Shown here: in pieces, positions 32,880 through 43,098 of the stretch
Layout of the letters: each line of letters opens with the position of its first letter
Position numbering within the stretch: position 1 is the first letter of the stretch
DNA from: Bombardia bombarda
Taxonomy: Eukaryota > Ascomycota > Sordariomycetes > Sordariales > Lasiosphaeriaceae
DNA length: 64,000 nt
Assembly (NCBI GenBank): GCA_030512295.1
Contig: JAULSR010000003.1
Span: 620,001 to 684,000 of the forward strand
Direction: 5' to 3'
Program-made: the position numbers and the translations under genes
The notes under the pieces: generated by a model
Database searches by the model: none
What the model saw: only the letters and a program-made list of their open reading frames with translations
Told to the model about the DNA's origin: nothing

Positions 32880-34529
32880 ATGGCACCAATCCATACTGCC
32901 ACAGACCGCAATGGCAGCAGCAACGGCAGCGGCAATGCAGCTACCCGACGCCGGGCCTCGCTCAACGAGACAACGCCGCTGCTGGCAGCCGGCGACTTTG
33001 CACCCACCGCCGACCCCGAGATCGCCGAGGCCACCACCAACAACACCCACGACTACGACTCGGAAGATGAAGACGGCGCCAGCGCAGACAAGCCCCTGCC
33101 CGTGGGCCAGATCCTCGCCCTCTGCTACGCCCGCTGGGTCGAGCCGGTCGCCTTCTTCTGCATCTTCCCCTACATCAACAAGATGGCGCAGGAGAACGGC
33201 CACCTCGCCGACACCGACGTCGGCTTCTACAGCGGCCTGATCGAGTCGCTGTTCTCGCTCACCCAGATGACCGTCATGATCATGTGGGGCCGCGCCGCCG
33301 ACCGCTTCGGCCGCAAGCCCGTGCTCGTCCTCTCCCTCGTCGGCGTCACCTGCGCCACCTCCATGTTCGGCATGGCCACCACCATCTGGCAGATGGTGCT
33401 CTTCCGCTGTCTGGCCGGCGTGTTTGGCGGCGTCATCGTGACGATCCGCACCATGATCTCGGAGCATAGTACCAGTAAGACGCAGGCGCGCGCGTTCAGC
33501 TGGTTTGCGTTTTCGGGCAACATGGGCATCTTGTTTGGCCCGCTGATCGGGGGCGCGCTGGCGGACCCGGCGGGGCAGTATCCCGGACTGTTTGGGGGGG
33601 TCAGGTTCTTCGAGGCGTATCCGTATGCGTTGCCGAGCTTTGCGGTTGGCACGATTGGCGTGTCGGCGGTGGTGGTCACGGCGCTGTTTGTCGACGAGAC
33701 GCTAGTCAGGAAAGATGTGTCGTCCGTCGTTGCAAGCGACGCCACCATCACCACCGCCACCGCCACCGGAGGAGAAGAAGAAACCACCACCGGCCTCCTG
33801 CACCGCCTCCCCTTACTATCCAGCAAGCTACCCTCGCTCTCCACCTGGGACCTGCTCAAGTCCCCCGGCGTCTCGCTCGTCCTCTACGTCTACGGCCACG
33901 TCATGCTCCTCGCCCAGTCCTACACCGCCATCGTGACCGTCGTCTGGTTCACGCGTGTCGACCTCGGCGGCTTCGGCTTCTCCCCCCTCCAAATCTCCAT
34001 CCTCATGGGCCTCAACGGGCTCGCCCAGGCCATCTGGATCCTGCTCGTCTTCCCGCCCCTGCAGCACCGCATCGGCACCAACGGCGTGATCCGTGCCTGC
34101 GGCGTCGCCTACCCCTTCTTCTTCCTCATCTGTCCTTTACTTAATATGCTCCTGCGCGGCGGCACCCCGGGTCTGGTGACGGCGTTTTGGGTCCTCGCGC
34201 CGACGCTGCTGTGCATCGGCTGCGGCGTGAGCATGTCGTTCACGGCCGTGCAGCTGGCGCTGAACGAGGTGTCGCCGAGCCCGGCCGTGCTGGGCACGCT
34301 GAACGCCGTGGCGCTGAGCATCACGAGCGGGATGAGGGCGTTCTCGCCCGCGCTGTTTACGAGCTTGTTTGCGGTGGGCGCGCGCACGCAGGCGCTGTGG
34401 GGGTATGCGATTTGGGTGGTGATGGTGGCGATTGCGGTGGGCTTTGCGGTCGTGAGTCGGTATATGCCGGATTATGCGGAGTTGAAGAAGCAGAGGAGGG
34501 CGGTGAGGGCGGGGCAGGGGGCGGATTAG
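32880..34529 (+). CDS. MFS transporter, DHA1-like (ZIF1/YCR023c type)
   Basis: A single exon of 549 residues starts at ATG 32880. An acidic, disordered N-terminal tail of about 75 residues contains NETTPLL, a dileucine-type motif seen in vacuolar membrane proteins. About twelve membrane spans follow. The loop 2-3 motif GRAADRFGRKP is the MFS signature GxxxDRxGR(K/R), with a second conserved block RCLAGVFGG (motif C region in span 5). The order resembles plant ZIF1-like and yeast YCR023c-like members of the drug:H+ antiporter 1 group. The substrate cannot be read from sequence. An acid and threonine-rich central loop lies near residues 285-310. Codons shift from C-ending to G-ending near the 3' end. 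Confidence 0.88.
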   Translation: MAPIHTATDRNGSSNGSGNAATRRRASLNETTPLLAAGDFAPTADPEIAEATTNNTHDYDSEDEDGASADKPLPVGQILALCYARWVEPVAFFCIFPYINKMAQENGHLADTDVGFYSGLIESLFSLTQMTVMIMWGRAADRFGRKPVLVLSLVGVTCATSMFGMATTIWQMVLFRCLAGVFGGVIVTIRTMISEHSTSKTQARAFSWFAFSGNMGILFGPLIGGALADPAGQYPGLFGGVRFFEAYPYALPSFAVGTIGVSAVVVTALFVDETLVRKDVSSVVASDATITTATATGGEEETTTGLLHRLPLLSSKLPSLSTWDLLKSPGVSLVLYVYGHVMLLAQSYTAIVTVVWFTRVDLGGFGFSPLQISILMGLNGLAQAIWILLVFPPLQHRIGTNGVIRACGVAYPFFFLICPLLNMLLRGGTPGLVTAFWVLAPTLLCIGCGVSMSFTAVQLALNEVSPSPAVLGTLNAVALSITSGMRAFSPALFTSLFAVGARTQALWGYAIWVVMVAIAVGFAVVSRYMPDYAELKKQRRAVRAGQGAD

Positions 34530-35036
34530 AGGTGGAATGGGGAGGGGGGAGAAAGAGGTGTTGCGTGGAGGATTGCTTGAAGGACTGGCTCGTTGAGTTG
34601 TTGCATTTGGGCGATAGAAATGCCTGTGGTTGGTTCTGCTTTGATATTGGCGCTTTGGCTGAGTTTGTGGCAGATGCACAGATCAAGGGGATATGGAACA
34701 AAAGCTTGATTTTCATGGTTTGGCTGGTAATATTAGTTATATTTGGTAGGAGTCAAAGCAATCAGATGGTCAAAGGCTCATTTGTTACCAATTACTTCTT
34801 TTCTGTGTTTTGGTACTGTGCAGCTTTGCTAGGTTTGTTATTGACCCCTTTTGGAAATCTCACGTACAATGATGACAGAAAGAACGACATATGCATACCA
34901 ACAAAATCCTTTTAGATTGTCTTGTGAGCTACCTATCTTCCTCTTTGACTGTCTACTCAGGTAAGGCTATCTGTGTCTCTACTGTACACAAATCCCATAA
35001 AGCACCACTAATGAACAAAGGCCTGGAACGATACCC
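34530..35036. other. intergenic 3' flanks
   Basis: The 507-nt AT-rich spacer lies between the MFS gene and the convergent pseudogene. No coding signal is seen. Confidence 0.5.
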
Positions 35037-35595
35037 CTAACAAGCAATAATCGCCGTCCCCGACTGCCAACACATCGCATTATACTCCCTCGCATTCTGA
35101 CAAACCGCCAGCTCGTTCAGCGGCAGCGCCACGCGGTGCCGCTGCACGCCTGCGCACTTGGGCTCGGCATAGAACCTAGCAATAGGCTGCGGCGCGCCTG
35201 TTTCCCCCTGCGACAGCCTGATGATCGCCGCGTGGGCGCCAAAGTCGGAACAGATGCTCTTGGCGCACAGGAAGCCCGTCATGCCGCCGATGGGCGTGTA
35301 AGTTGCAGTCGGCGCGCGCAAATAGCTCGAGCCGGCGCGAGCCTTTGGCCGCGGCGTTGCCGTCCATGACGAGCAGGGATTTGGGGTTGATGCGCACGCA
35401 CTCGGCTGGGGTGGTTCCGTTGTAGTGCTATATGTAGTCGTAGCCGGGCCCGTCGACGGGGGCGGCGGCGCGGGTGCGGTCTGAGAGGGCGAGGGAGGTG
35501 CTCGTTAGGGCCTGGGAGAGGGCAGCCTCGTTGTTGTCGTTGAGGGGGGTAGCGCTGGCGTTGAGGAGGAAGAGGGAGAGGGAGAGGGCAGTCAT
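35037..35595 (-). pseudogene. broken gene for a small secreted cysteine-containing protein
   Basis: An ATG at 35593-35595 begins a signal-peptide-like start (MTALSLSLFLLNASATP). The frame is open for 55 codons and then meets TAG at 35428-35430, exactly where the text around it (GYDYI ... HYNGTTPAECVRI) reads as continuous protein. Further on, near 35300-35301, the coherent text moves to another frame and continues through LCAKSICSDFGAH to CWQSGTAIIAC and a stop at 35037. An extra T there is the simplest cause. There are two independent lesions, and the stop could have come from a C-to-T change such as RIP makes, so this is called a pseudogene rather than a single sequencing fault. The family is not recognised. 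Confidence 0.65.
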
Positions 35596-37822
35596 AGTTT
35601 TAGCGAGGGTTTAGAGATGCATTGTGTTGGTAGTCTTGGTTCGGGACGACGGAAGTAAGTATCTTGTGGTGATTGGTTCAGAGGCGGTGGATGAAATCAT
35701 GAAACGTTGGCTGGCCGGCCTGACTGATAAGGTTGATGGTTTGATGATGCGCTTGACTGAGTGATTCGAACATCACGTTCATGATACATCTTCACAGATG
35801 AAGCGATTGGTAGAGTCTTGAGGATCTTGCAGCTTTTCCTCTCTTGCGTCCCAGCATTGTCAACATTCGGGGTAACTGACCTGTAACCATACCTGGTTCT
35901 CGAGGTTGTAAGCGATCATGTTCGGGTTGACTTGTAAGCTAGCATACCGGTATTTGGAATGACAGAAGTCCAGTTTCCAATATTCTTTACCGAAGTTGAC
36001 ATGTCCAAACAGGTCCCCGGACGACGACCCAAGGTGATTCAGCACACACAGTCCGGCCGTTGGTCAAAGAATGTAAACTCATCGGTTTAATTGGTGTAAG
36101 CAAACCGTAGTAAATGGTGAAAAGGCTTCACTTCACCGACTGGCCTTATTCTCGAGATGTGCGCGTGGATCTCACTCCTCGGCGGTTTGAGATTCAAGGG
36201 TGTTGCTGATCGGTACTATGTATGCTCTGATCAAATAGTAAGCCTCAATCCAGATTTTTCCAGTCTAGATAGGCCAGGCAGGTGTCTGTGTTTGTTTGGT
36301 TACTCACCCTGATCATCCCGCTGGTGTGGCACACAGTCCATATTTCTCCCTCTTTTCCCAATAGCTTTTCGTCTGCTCTGAACTCCTTGGAAGAAAAAAT
36401 GCCTGAACTTCCGTTGCGGCCCATCCTGTGCTACTCAAATACGCAGTATCACATCGCCTTCACGAATGAGAGAAGTGCCGATTGAGAGTGGCAACATCAC
36501 GTCAACGCTTCATACGTAGGGCTGGCTTTTTGAGGCTGAAATCATGCATACGTACCCCGTAGTGTCTCGCGGCTATCGGATCTTACAGTTGCGCCCGAGT
36601 GTGATTAAAAACCAACAGATTAGGTATTCCGAGCCCCCGTCTGCCTGTCTGCCACCCCTTGGCGCCTACTTCTTCGTTCTCAAATCTTGTAGCACAAAGT
36701 CGCGCATCTTGCGATCGCCGGTTTCTGCTTTCTGGCGGTAAAACGGTTACACGCGAGCGATCACGCCCTACGCAGTCAAGTGGTACCTTCCCCGGGGTCT
36801 CGCCCGAGGGGGCCAAGTTATGGGGTTCAGTCCCGAGATATCATCGCGGGAACTCCCAGCGCGTGCACTTTTTGAGCCTCATAAAGGCCCAGACATATTG
36901 ATGACTTGAACTTTGGACCCCACGACAGGTCCATTGGAGTTCGTCTCAAAAGCCCAAAGTGCCGTGAAACCTACAGTCTCCCGTTGCAGTTTTGGCCGTT
37001 ATCCTGCAGTAGCGTCCTTGTGTGGGTGGTGTGGTCGGTTGATCCTTCTTAACCCCTTCTTTCAGGTAATACCCGAGGCTCGAATGCGTGGCGAACTCCA
37101 GCCACCATGGCCTCGTTGGAGGACCGTTCTCTCGGGTGTGCCTCTGTGTGTGAAATGTGTGAACCACGCCCCAATCATAATAAACACCTAAGCGCCAGCC
37201 GCCACAGAATGGCGGTTAACCACCCCATTCGATCACTATAACGGAAGAGGCCGTGCCCCTAGATTTATGGCCATCTTCTGTAAAAATGGCCCTATTAGAT
37301 ACTATCCTCACTTCGAAAGCTCAATGGCATCAGGGTTTCCTGAGGCACAGCCGCGTATCCGCGCCTGGAGACATAAGCTTCCGTGCGCGTTCGCGCTTGG
37401 GGGATTTGTGTTCCGTGCGCTTGCTGTTAAACCTGGAAACATATCCTGGATCTATACCAATGATTACACTTGTTGCCTATAATGTTGGCTGTTATAGGGC
37501 TGTTGTGGGTGTTGCTCGTAGCCGCCTCCTGGCGGTAGAGCTGAACTTGTTGTGAGAGACTGGTGGGCCCCTGAATCGGGGGCCCCCAAGAACCTCAGCT
37601 GCTGGTGAGGCAAAATACTAAAACGGCAGTGCTGGAGTATTCATATATAAGGAGTTAGAGAACCTGCATGAGGGAATCGCGGCGCAAATGCAGAGATAAA
37701 TCTCCCAAGCCAACTACCGGGTGCTGGCTGTACTCCTCTGTCGGTGCTACAACTTGTTAGCAATCACGTCTTGGAATCTACATACCTACATCCTTGTGAC
37801 CAAAGCCATCGATTGCCAGACA
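35596..37822. other. intergenic, possible old repeat remnants
   Basis: No gene is supported in 2.2 kb. A GC-rich hairpin lies at 37565-37585 (GGGCCCC and GGGGCCC around TGAATCG). Open frames at 36913-37191 and 37253-37555 have mixed composition, no domain and no start context; they could be decayed transposon DNA, but no transposase motif is visible. Confidence 0.4.
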
Positions 37823-39642
37823 ATGTCAAGCAACAACCAGAGCGTAAGCGGCAGAGATTTCAAGATCAACCCATATACTAATAAATACATCACAGACTTG
37901 CGGCGAGATTGATGGAGTGGCTGCAAGACCGTCCGCATGCTCCAGCGATGCTGACGAGCATCCAAAGAATCTCATGGAACCCGCCCAAAAGAACTTGGTC
38001 CAACGGTTGTCAGAGTCTCTCTTGCCAGGTGCAACAGAGACGCTCCAGAAGATGACTAGCACAGCTCCGAATTCTCTGGCTTCGACTCCACCCCCAGATG
38101 GGATATTTCTTTCCCAGATCGACGCCTCGATTGACATGATGAGGGGAATCGGATGTCATTTTCCCAGCTCGACGCCATCCAGGGCTTCTTCCCTGGTCAT
38201 AGAGAGCCGACGTGGATCGGAGGAAGCCGTCGCCAGTGAAAGAGCTGGCATCGTCTCAAATTTGCATGCTTCAGAGACGACCGTTCAGGATGAGACAAAG
38301 ATGGCTGTCGATGCTGATATACACAAGACACCAGTCCGTGGGCGTGCCTTTGTTCAGCCTCCCTTGACGCCAAGCCCAACCCCGGAGCAGAACAACGCCA
38401 AACGAAGGGCAGCTCCAAGCCCACCATCTGCCCCAAGACCAGCTCAACGGCCTCGGTTTGAATCGCAGCCAATGCGGCGTGATGTTGATAGTGATAGCCG
38501 CTCCGAGAGGTACTTCCGCGAGTCAGGTACGCACGATGCATTCAGTAACGCCAGACAGCTCGCGGCCGGCCTCTGGGAGTTTCGCTCGGCAAGCCCGCAC
38601 GGCAAGAACAGACTGGAAGCCAGAGCCCCTCTCGCAGAACCAACCAACATAACCAAGGCTCTTGGCCGCATTGAGGACGGCTATCCAACCCCGAAAGTGG
38701 GCAGCGCGATCGCGCAAGACGAGGTAGGTCCATACTCATCTGACTTCGCGCTGCAACCCCTCTTCCCTCCACCCCCTCACTAAAACCAACACCCAGGTAC
38801 ATCGATCAGCAAGGTCTACTCGCTCCTCAACTTTGAGATCGAAGACCAGGCCCAAGCAACCGCGACCAGCAGCAGAACAACCCCATCAAAAACCACAACC
38901 ACCCAGCCGCCCGACCACAGCCACGGAAAGTTCACCCTCACAATCTCGTGGTTCACCGAAGACGAAATCGAGCAACAACTCTCCGCCCTCCTCGACCTGT
39001 ATCGAGCCTTTTACGCCGGACCCGCCACCGACGACGAGGACGAGGACGGCATCGAAGACGCACCGCCAGCGCCAGCAGAAATCGCCGACCCCATCGCCGA
39101 GCGCGCGCGAGCAGCCCGCCGGACCTTCAAGACCGTGTTCGAGAACCGGCTGAGCTCAGCCGAGGCCGAGGAGTTCGTCCTCCAGGAAGAGGAAGAGGAC
39201 GTCATGAATGCCTTCATGGCATGGGTCAGGGAGATGGGCGTCCAGCCGGGCGGCGGCGGCGGCGTCACGACTGAAGTCTTTGAGGACATGCAGTCGTGTC
39301 TGGGACGTCTGAAGGAGCTGACTGTCTCGCCTGTGGCGGATGCGACGTGGCCTTTTATTTGCAGGGTTGAGTGAGTTTGTTTCTTTTTTTTTTTTTTTTT
39401 TTTAACCTTTTATTGGTTGTTAATGATGCTGATGTGATTGTTATAGGCTGGAATCATGTGGTGGCAGTATTGATCGGGTGATTAAGGGTCGCCTGCCGGG
39501 AGTTAGGGGCGTTAGTGAGCCTGCTCGCACACCCGATGGGGCCATGGTCTGGGAGTTTGATGAGATCTTTTGCGGGCTGGAGCAGTCTGAGGCTGCTCAG
39601 CTCGCGTCGGCGTGGAATCGGTTTATGATTCGAAATGAGTGA
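37823..39642 (+). CDS. unrecognised four-exon gene
   Basis: Exon 1 is 21 nt (37823-37843, MSSNNQS). Intron 37844-37895 (GTAAGC ... TACTAAT ... CACAG) leads into exon 2 from 37896. The last intron, 39371-39446 (GTGAGT, long T run, TTATAG), joins RVE to LESCGG, and the stop is TGA 39640-39642. The middle junction is awkward. The obvious intron 38724-38796 (GTAGGT ... CCCAG) puts exon 3 out of frame by one. A model with acceptor AAG at 38813 keeps the frame (533 residues), as would one lost base. The N-terminal half is Ser/Pro-rich with a basic patch (NNAKRRAAPSPP). The C-terminal half is helical and acidic (KFTLTISWFTEDEIEQQLSALL, AEEFVLQEEEEDVMNAFMAW). I do not recognise it. Confidence 0.6.
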
Positions 39643-40674
39643 TGATGGTAATGGATTTTCATATGCTGGATGAAAGACGACAAGGAAGAGAGCAGCGACG
39701 ACAATGACGGAAAACGGTCCTTTTTTGGGGGTGGATAGGCTGAATGTGAGTGGGAAGTTCGGTTGCACACCATACAACAACAAACACACACCACAACGGT
39801 ACCAGAATGCTTGTTTGATGAGACGATAGGTAATAGGCAGAGTGCCATTTTATTTCTTGTACTTAATGTTGGTTCGATAGCAGAATAATAATACACGAGG
39901 GCCTGTTTGCTTGCTTGCTGGTTTGTTTTCTTCATGGGTTGTGTTGATGGTTTGTTTGACATTTGACCGTGTCTTCGGCATCGTGGTTGACCTAACATCT
40001 GACAGAAACAGCCGACATTCAGAGAGGACCAGGGAGGGAGCATTCTGATTCATGACATTCTCCGGGATTACCCGGGGAACCAAGCTCGGACTAGTGGTTG
40101 AGGCATTGGGGGCGTCGAGCACTGCACGGCCGAATGCGATCTTTGGAGGAATTTGGTAGTCAGCATGATGCGGATCGAGGTGTCCAGATGATGGTTCTTC
40201 AGATTTTGGATGAAAGTACGAATTGGAAAAGAATAAAAAGGGCGATCAATGGAGGCGTCAGTTGTGATGAATTGCTGCGCAACCTAAAAAGGCGACGGGG
40301 AGCCTGGGCGTTGATTGAGTGGTAAAAAGGAAGCTCGGGAGCTGGAACTGACCAAGCACCAGCCAAGCAGCGTTAGGTGCCAAGAAGAGGAGACAGGTGC
40401 AACTCGTTGTGGTTGGCGTGCCGGGGAAGTGCTTGGGAGTCTTGACAGTGAGCAAAATTCTCGCCCGCCCCTGATTGGGTGCTTGGGAGCTTTGGGACCC
40501 ACCCGTCCCTTCAAAGCAAGGCCAACCAACCCTTCTCGACAATTTTCCTCACGCTCGCACGCTGGCTCTCCAAACTTGCATCAACCTCTCGACTCAATCT
40601 CCCCTCCACGCAATTGCAATTCATTTGCAATTGTTTTCCTTAAACTCCCCGTCGCATCCACACACCTCTATAAT
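39643..40674. other. promoter and leader of ATP1
   Basis: No gene is seen in 1.0 kb. The last 150 nt before the ATP1 ATG are C/T-rich (CCTCACGCTCG, CTCGACTCAATCTCCCC), typical of highly expressed fungal genes. Confidence 0.5.
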
Positions 40675-43098
40675 ATGTTCCGGAACGCCCTCCGACAGAG
40701 CACGCGCGCCGTGGGCGCCCTCTCTGTCACCAGCAGAGTCGCCGCAGTGAGTTAGCCTCTACCAGAAGCCTAGAAGCCTTCTATCCGCCCGCCCGATCCG
40801 ATGTCAATTCCATCGCTAGGAGCTCCAAAACAATCTCAATCGACGCCCATTCACATCGTTAGAGCTCAATTGAGCTTTTTTTGTGCCACATCGCGCGACG
40901 TCTTGGGCCTCTCGAGAAGAGACACGGGGCTGGCTGAATTTTACCTCAGGTCCCGGCTCAGTTAGGCTAACCTCATCCTGCAGCGAAATGCCGCACCCGC
41001 CGTTTCCGCCCTCCAGACCCGCACATTCGCCGAAGCGAAGGCCTCTCCGACCGAGGTGTCTTCCATTCTCGAGCAGAGAATCCGCGGTGTTCAGGAGGAG
41101 TCCAACCTCGCCGAGACTGGCCGCGTCCTGTCTGTAGGGTACGTCGTCAAACATTCCGAAACCCGGCAAAACCCATGAAGGCTTGGCAACAGAAGAGGGA
41201 TCAACCATGACGCATCTCCAAGAAAGGGGACTGCAACTCGCTGCGACTGCTGCAACATCGCCAATGGAAATTGCTTGGAATCGACGCGATGCGATAATTG
41301 GACGTCATACAAATAGAAATTGGGCGCTGACTTTGGTCTTCCGAACAGTGATGGTATCGCCCGTGTGCACGGCATGGCCAATGTCCAGGCTGAGGAGCTT
41401 GTCGAGTAGGTCGACCCGCGCGAAATCCCCTGCTGCTAGCTACAGTATTTAGCGATGCATTGGATCTGACAAAACTGAAGGTTCGCCTCCGGCGTCAAGG
41501 GCATGTGCATGAACCTCGAGGCCGGCCAGGTCGGTGTTGTGCTTTTCGGTTCCGATCGTCTTGTCAAGGAGGGCGAGACCGTCAAGCGTACCGGTGAGAT
41601 TGTATGCATATCGTCCGACCTCTCGAGCCATCGATCTCTGGCTAATCTCGTGGATTAAAGGTGGATGTGCCCGTCGGCCCCGAGCTTCTCGGACGTGTCG
41701 TCGATGCTCTCGGCAACCCCATTGATGGAAAGGGCCCCCTTAACACCAAGGAGAAGCGCCGTGCCCAGCTCAAGGCCCCTGGCATTCTTCCCCGCCAGTC
41801 CGTCCGCGAGCCCGTCCAGACCGGTCTCAAGTCGGTCGACGCCATGGTTCCCATCGGCCGTGGCCAGCGTGAGTTGATCATTGGTGATCGTCAGACCGGC
41901 AAGACCGCCGTTGCTCTGGATGCCATGCTCAACCAGAAGCGCTGGAACAGCGGTTCCGACGAGAGCAAGAAGCTCTACTGCATCTACGTTGCCGTCGGCC
42001 AGAAGCGTTCCACCGTTGCCCAGCTCGTCAAGACGCTCGAGGAGAACGACGCCATGAAGTACTCCATCGTCGTTGCCGCCACTGCCTCCGAGGCCGGTAA
42101 GTCATCTTCCTCCCCCACATAACCCTAAGTACATGCTAACATAACCTTCAGCTCCGGTAAGTCATCGTCTTCCCTCTCATCACCAACGCACATGGCTAAC
42201 CCTAACCCTAACCCTAAGCTTCAATATTTGGCCCCCTTCACGGGCGCTTCCATCGGCGAGTGGTTCCGTGACAACGGCAAGCACTCCCTTGTCATCTACG
42301 ACGATCTATCCAAGCAGGCTGTGGCCTACCGTCAGATGTCTCTCCTCCTCCGTCGTCCCCCCGGACGTGAGGCTTACCCCGGTGACGTCTTCTACCTCCA
42401 CTCTCGTCTCCTCGAGCGTGCCGCCAAGATGAACAACAAGCTTGGTGGTGGTTCCATGACTGCCCTGCCCATCATTGAGACCCAGGGTGGTGATGTCTCC
42501 GCTTACATTCCCACCAACGTTATTTCCATCACCGACGGTCAGATCTTCTTGGAGTCTGAGCTCTTCTACAAGGGTATCCGCCCCGCGATTAACGTCGGTC
42601 TGTCCGTGTCTCGTGTCGGCTCCGCCGCTCAGCTCAAGGCCATGAAGCAGGTCGCTGGTTCGCTCAAGCTCTTCTTGGCCCAGTACCGCGAGGTCGCCGC
42701 CTTCGCCCAGTTCGGTTCCGATCTTGATGCCGCCACCACCCAGACCCTCAACCGTGGTGAACGTGTACGTATATATCACGCTACTTGGAGTGCTACTTGT
42801 TGTCGCAAAGCTAATTATTTCTCTCCCACGACAGTTGACCGAGCTCCTCAAGCAGAAGCAGTACTCCCCCATGGCCGTCTCCGAGATGGTTCCTCTCATC
42901 TACGCCGGTGTCAACGGTTACCTCGATACCGTCCCCGTCGCCAAGATCCTTACATGGGAGGCTGACTTCCTCGCCCACCTCAAGACCAACGAGTCTGAGC
43001 TTATTGCCACCATCGACAAGGAGGGTGCCATCAGCAAGGAGCTCGAGGCCAAGCTTAAGGATGTCATCACCGCCTTCACCAAGAGCTTCCTCGGTTAG
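40675..43098 (+). CDS. atp1: mitochondrial F1 ATP synthase subunit alpha
   Basis: Eight exons encode 551 residues: 40675-40746, 40984-41138, 41349-41405, 41481-41601, 41661-42096, 42152-42156, 42219-42764 and 42835-43098. Alpha subunits alternate with beta in the F1 ring of mitochondrial ATP synthase and hold the non-catalytic nucleotide sites. The N-terminus is an Arg/Ser/Ala-rich presequence (MFRNALRQSTRAVGAL). GDRQTGKT is the P-loop, and VSRVGSAAQLKAMKQVAG is the family signature. Exon 6 is only 5 nt (CTCCG) and supplies most of the Ala-Pro of the invariant APLQYLAP. The introns on both sides begin GTAAGTCATC, and the second ends in CCCTAA repeats. Without the 5-nt exon the frame is lost, so the model is well constrained by protein conservation. 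It lies upstream of the NAD(P)HX dehydratase gene on the same strand. Confidence 0.95.
42195..42217 (+). repeat. interstitial telomere-type repeat in ATP1 intron 6
   Basis: The 3' end of intron 42157-42218 reads CTAACCCTAACCCTAACCCTAAG, more than three units of CCCTAA, the complement of the TTAGGG telomere repeat of filamentous fungi. The final AAG of the run is the splice acceptor, and CTAAC within it can serve as branch site. Confidence 0.85.

Noticed and set aside
32826..33467. Long minus-strand open frame over the MFS gene start
   Set aside because: It is the complement of C-ending codons of the transporter and includes the A29 tract read as a phenylalanine run.
42306..42899. Minus-strand open frame across ATP1
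   Set aside because: It is antisense to conserved ATP1 exons 7 and 8 and has no features of its own.
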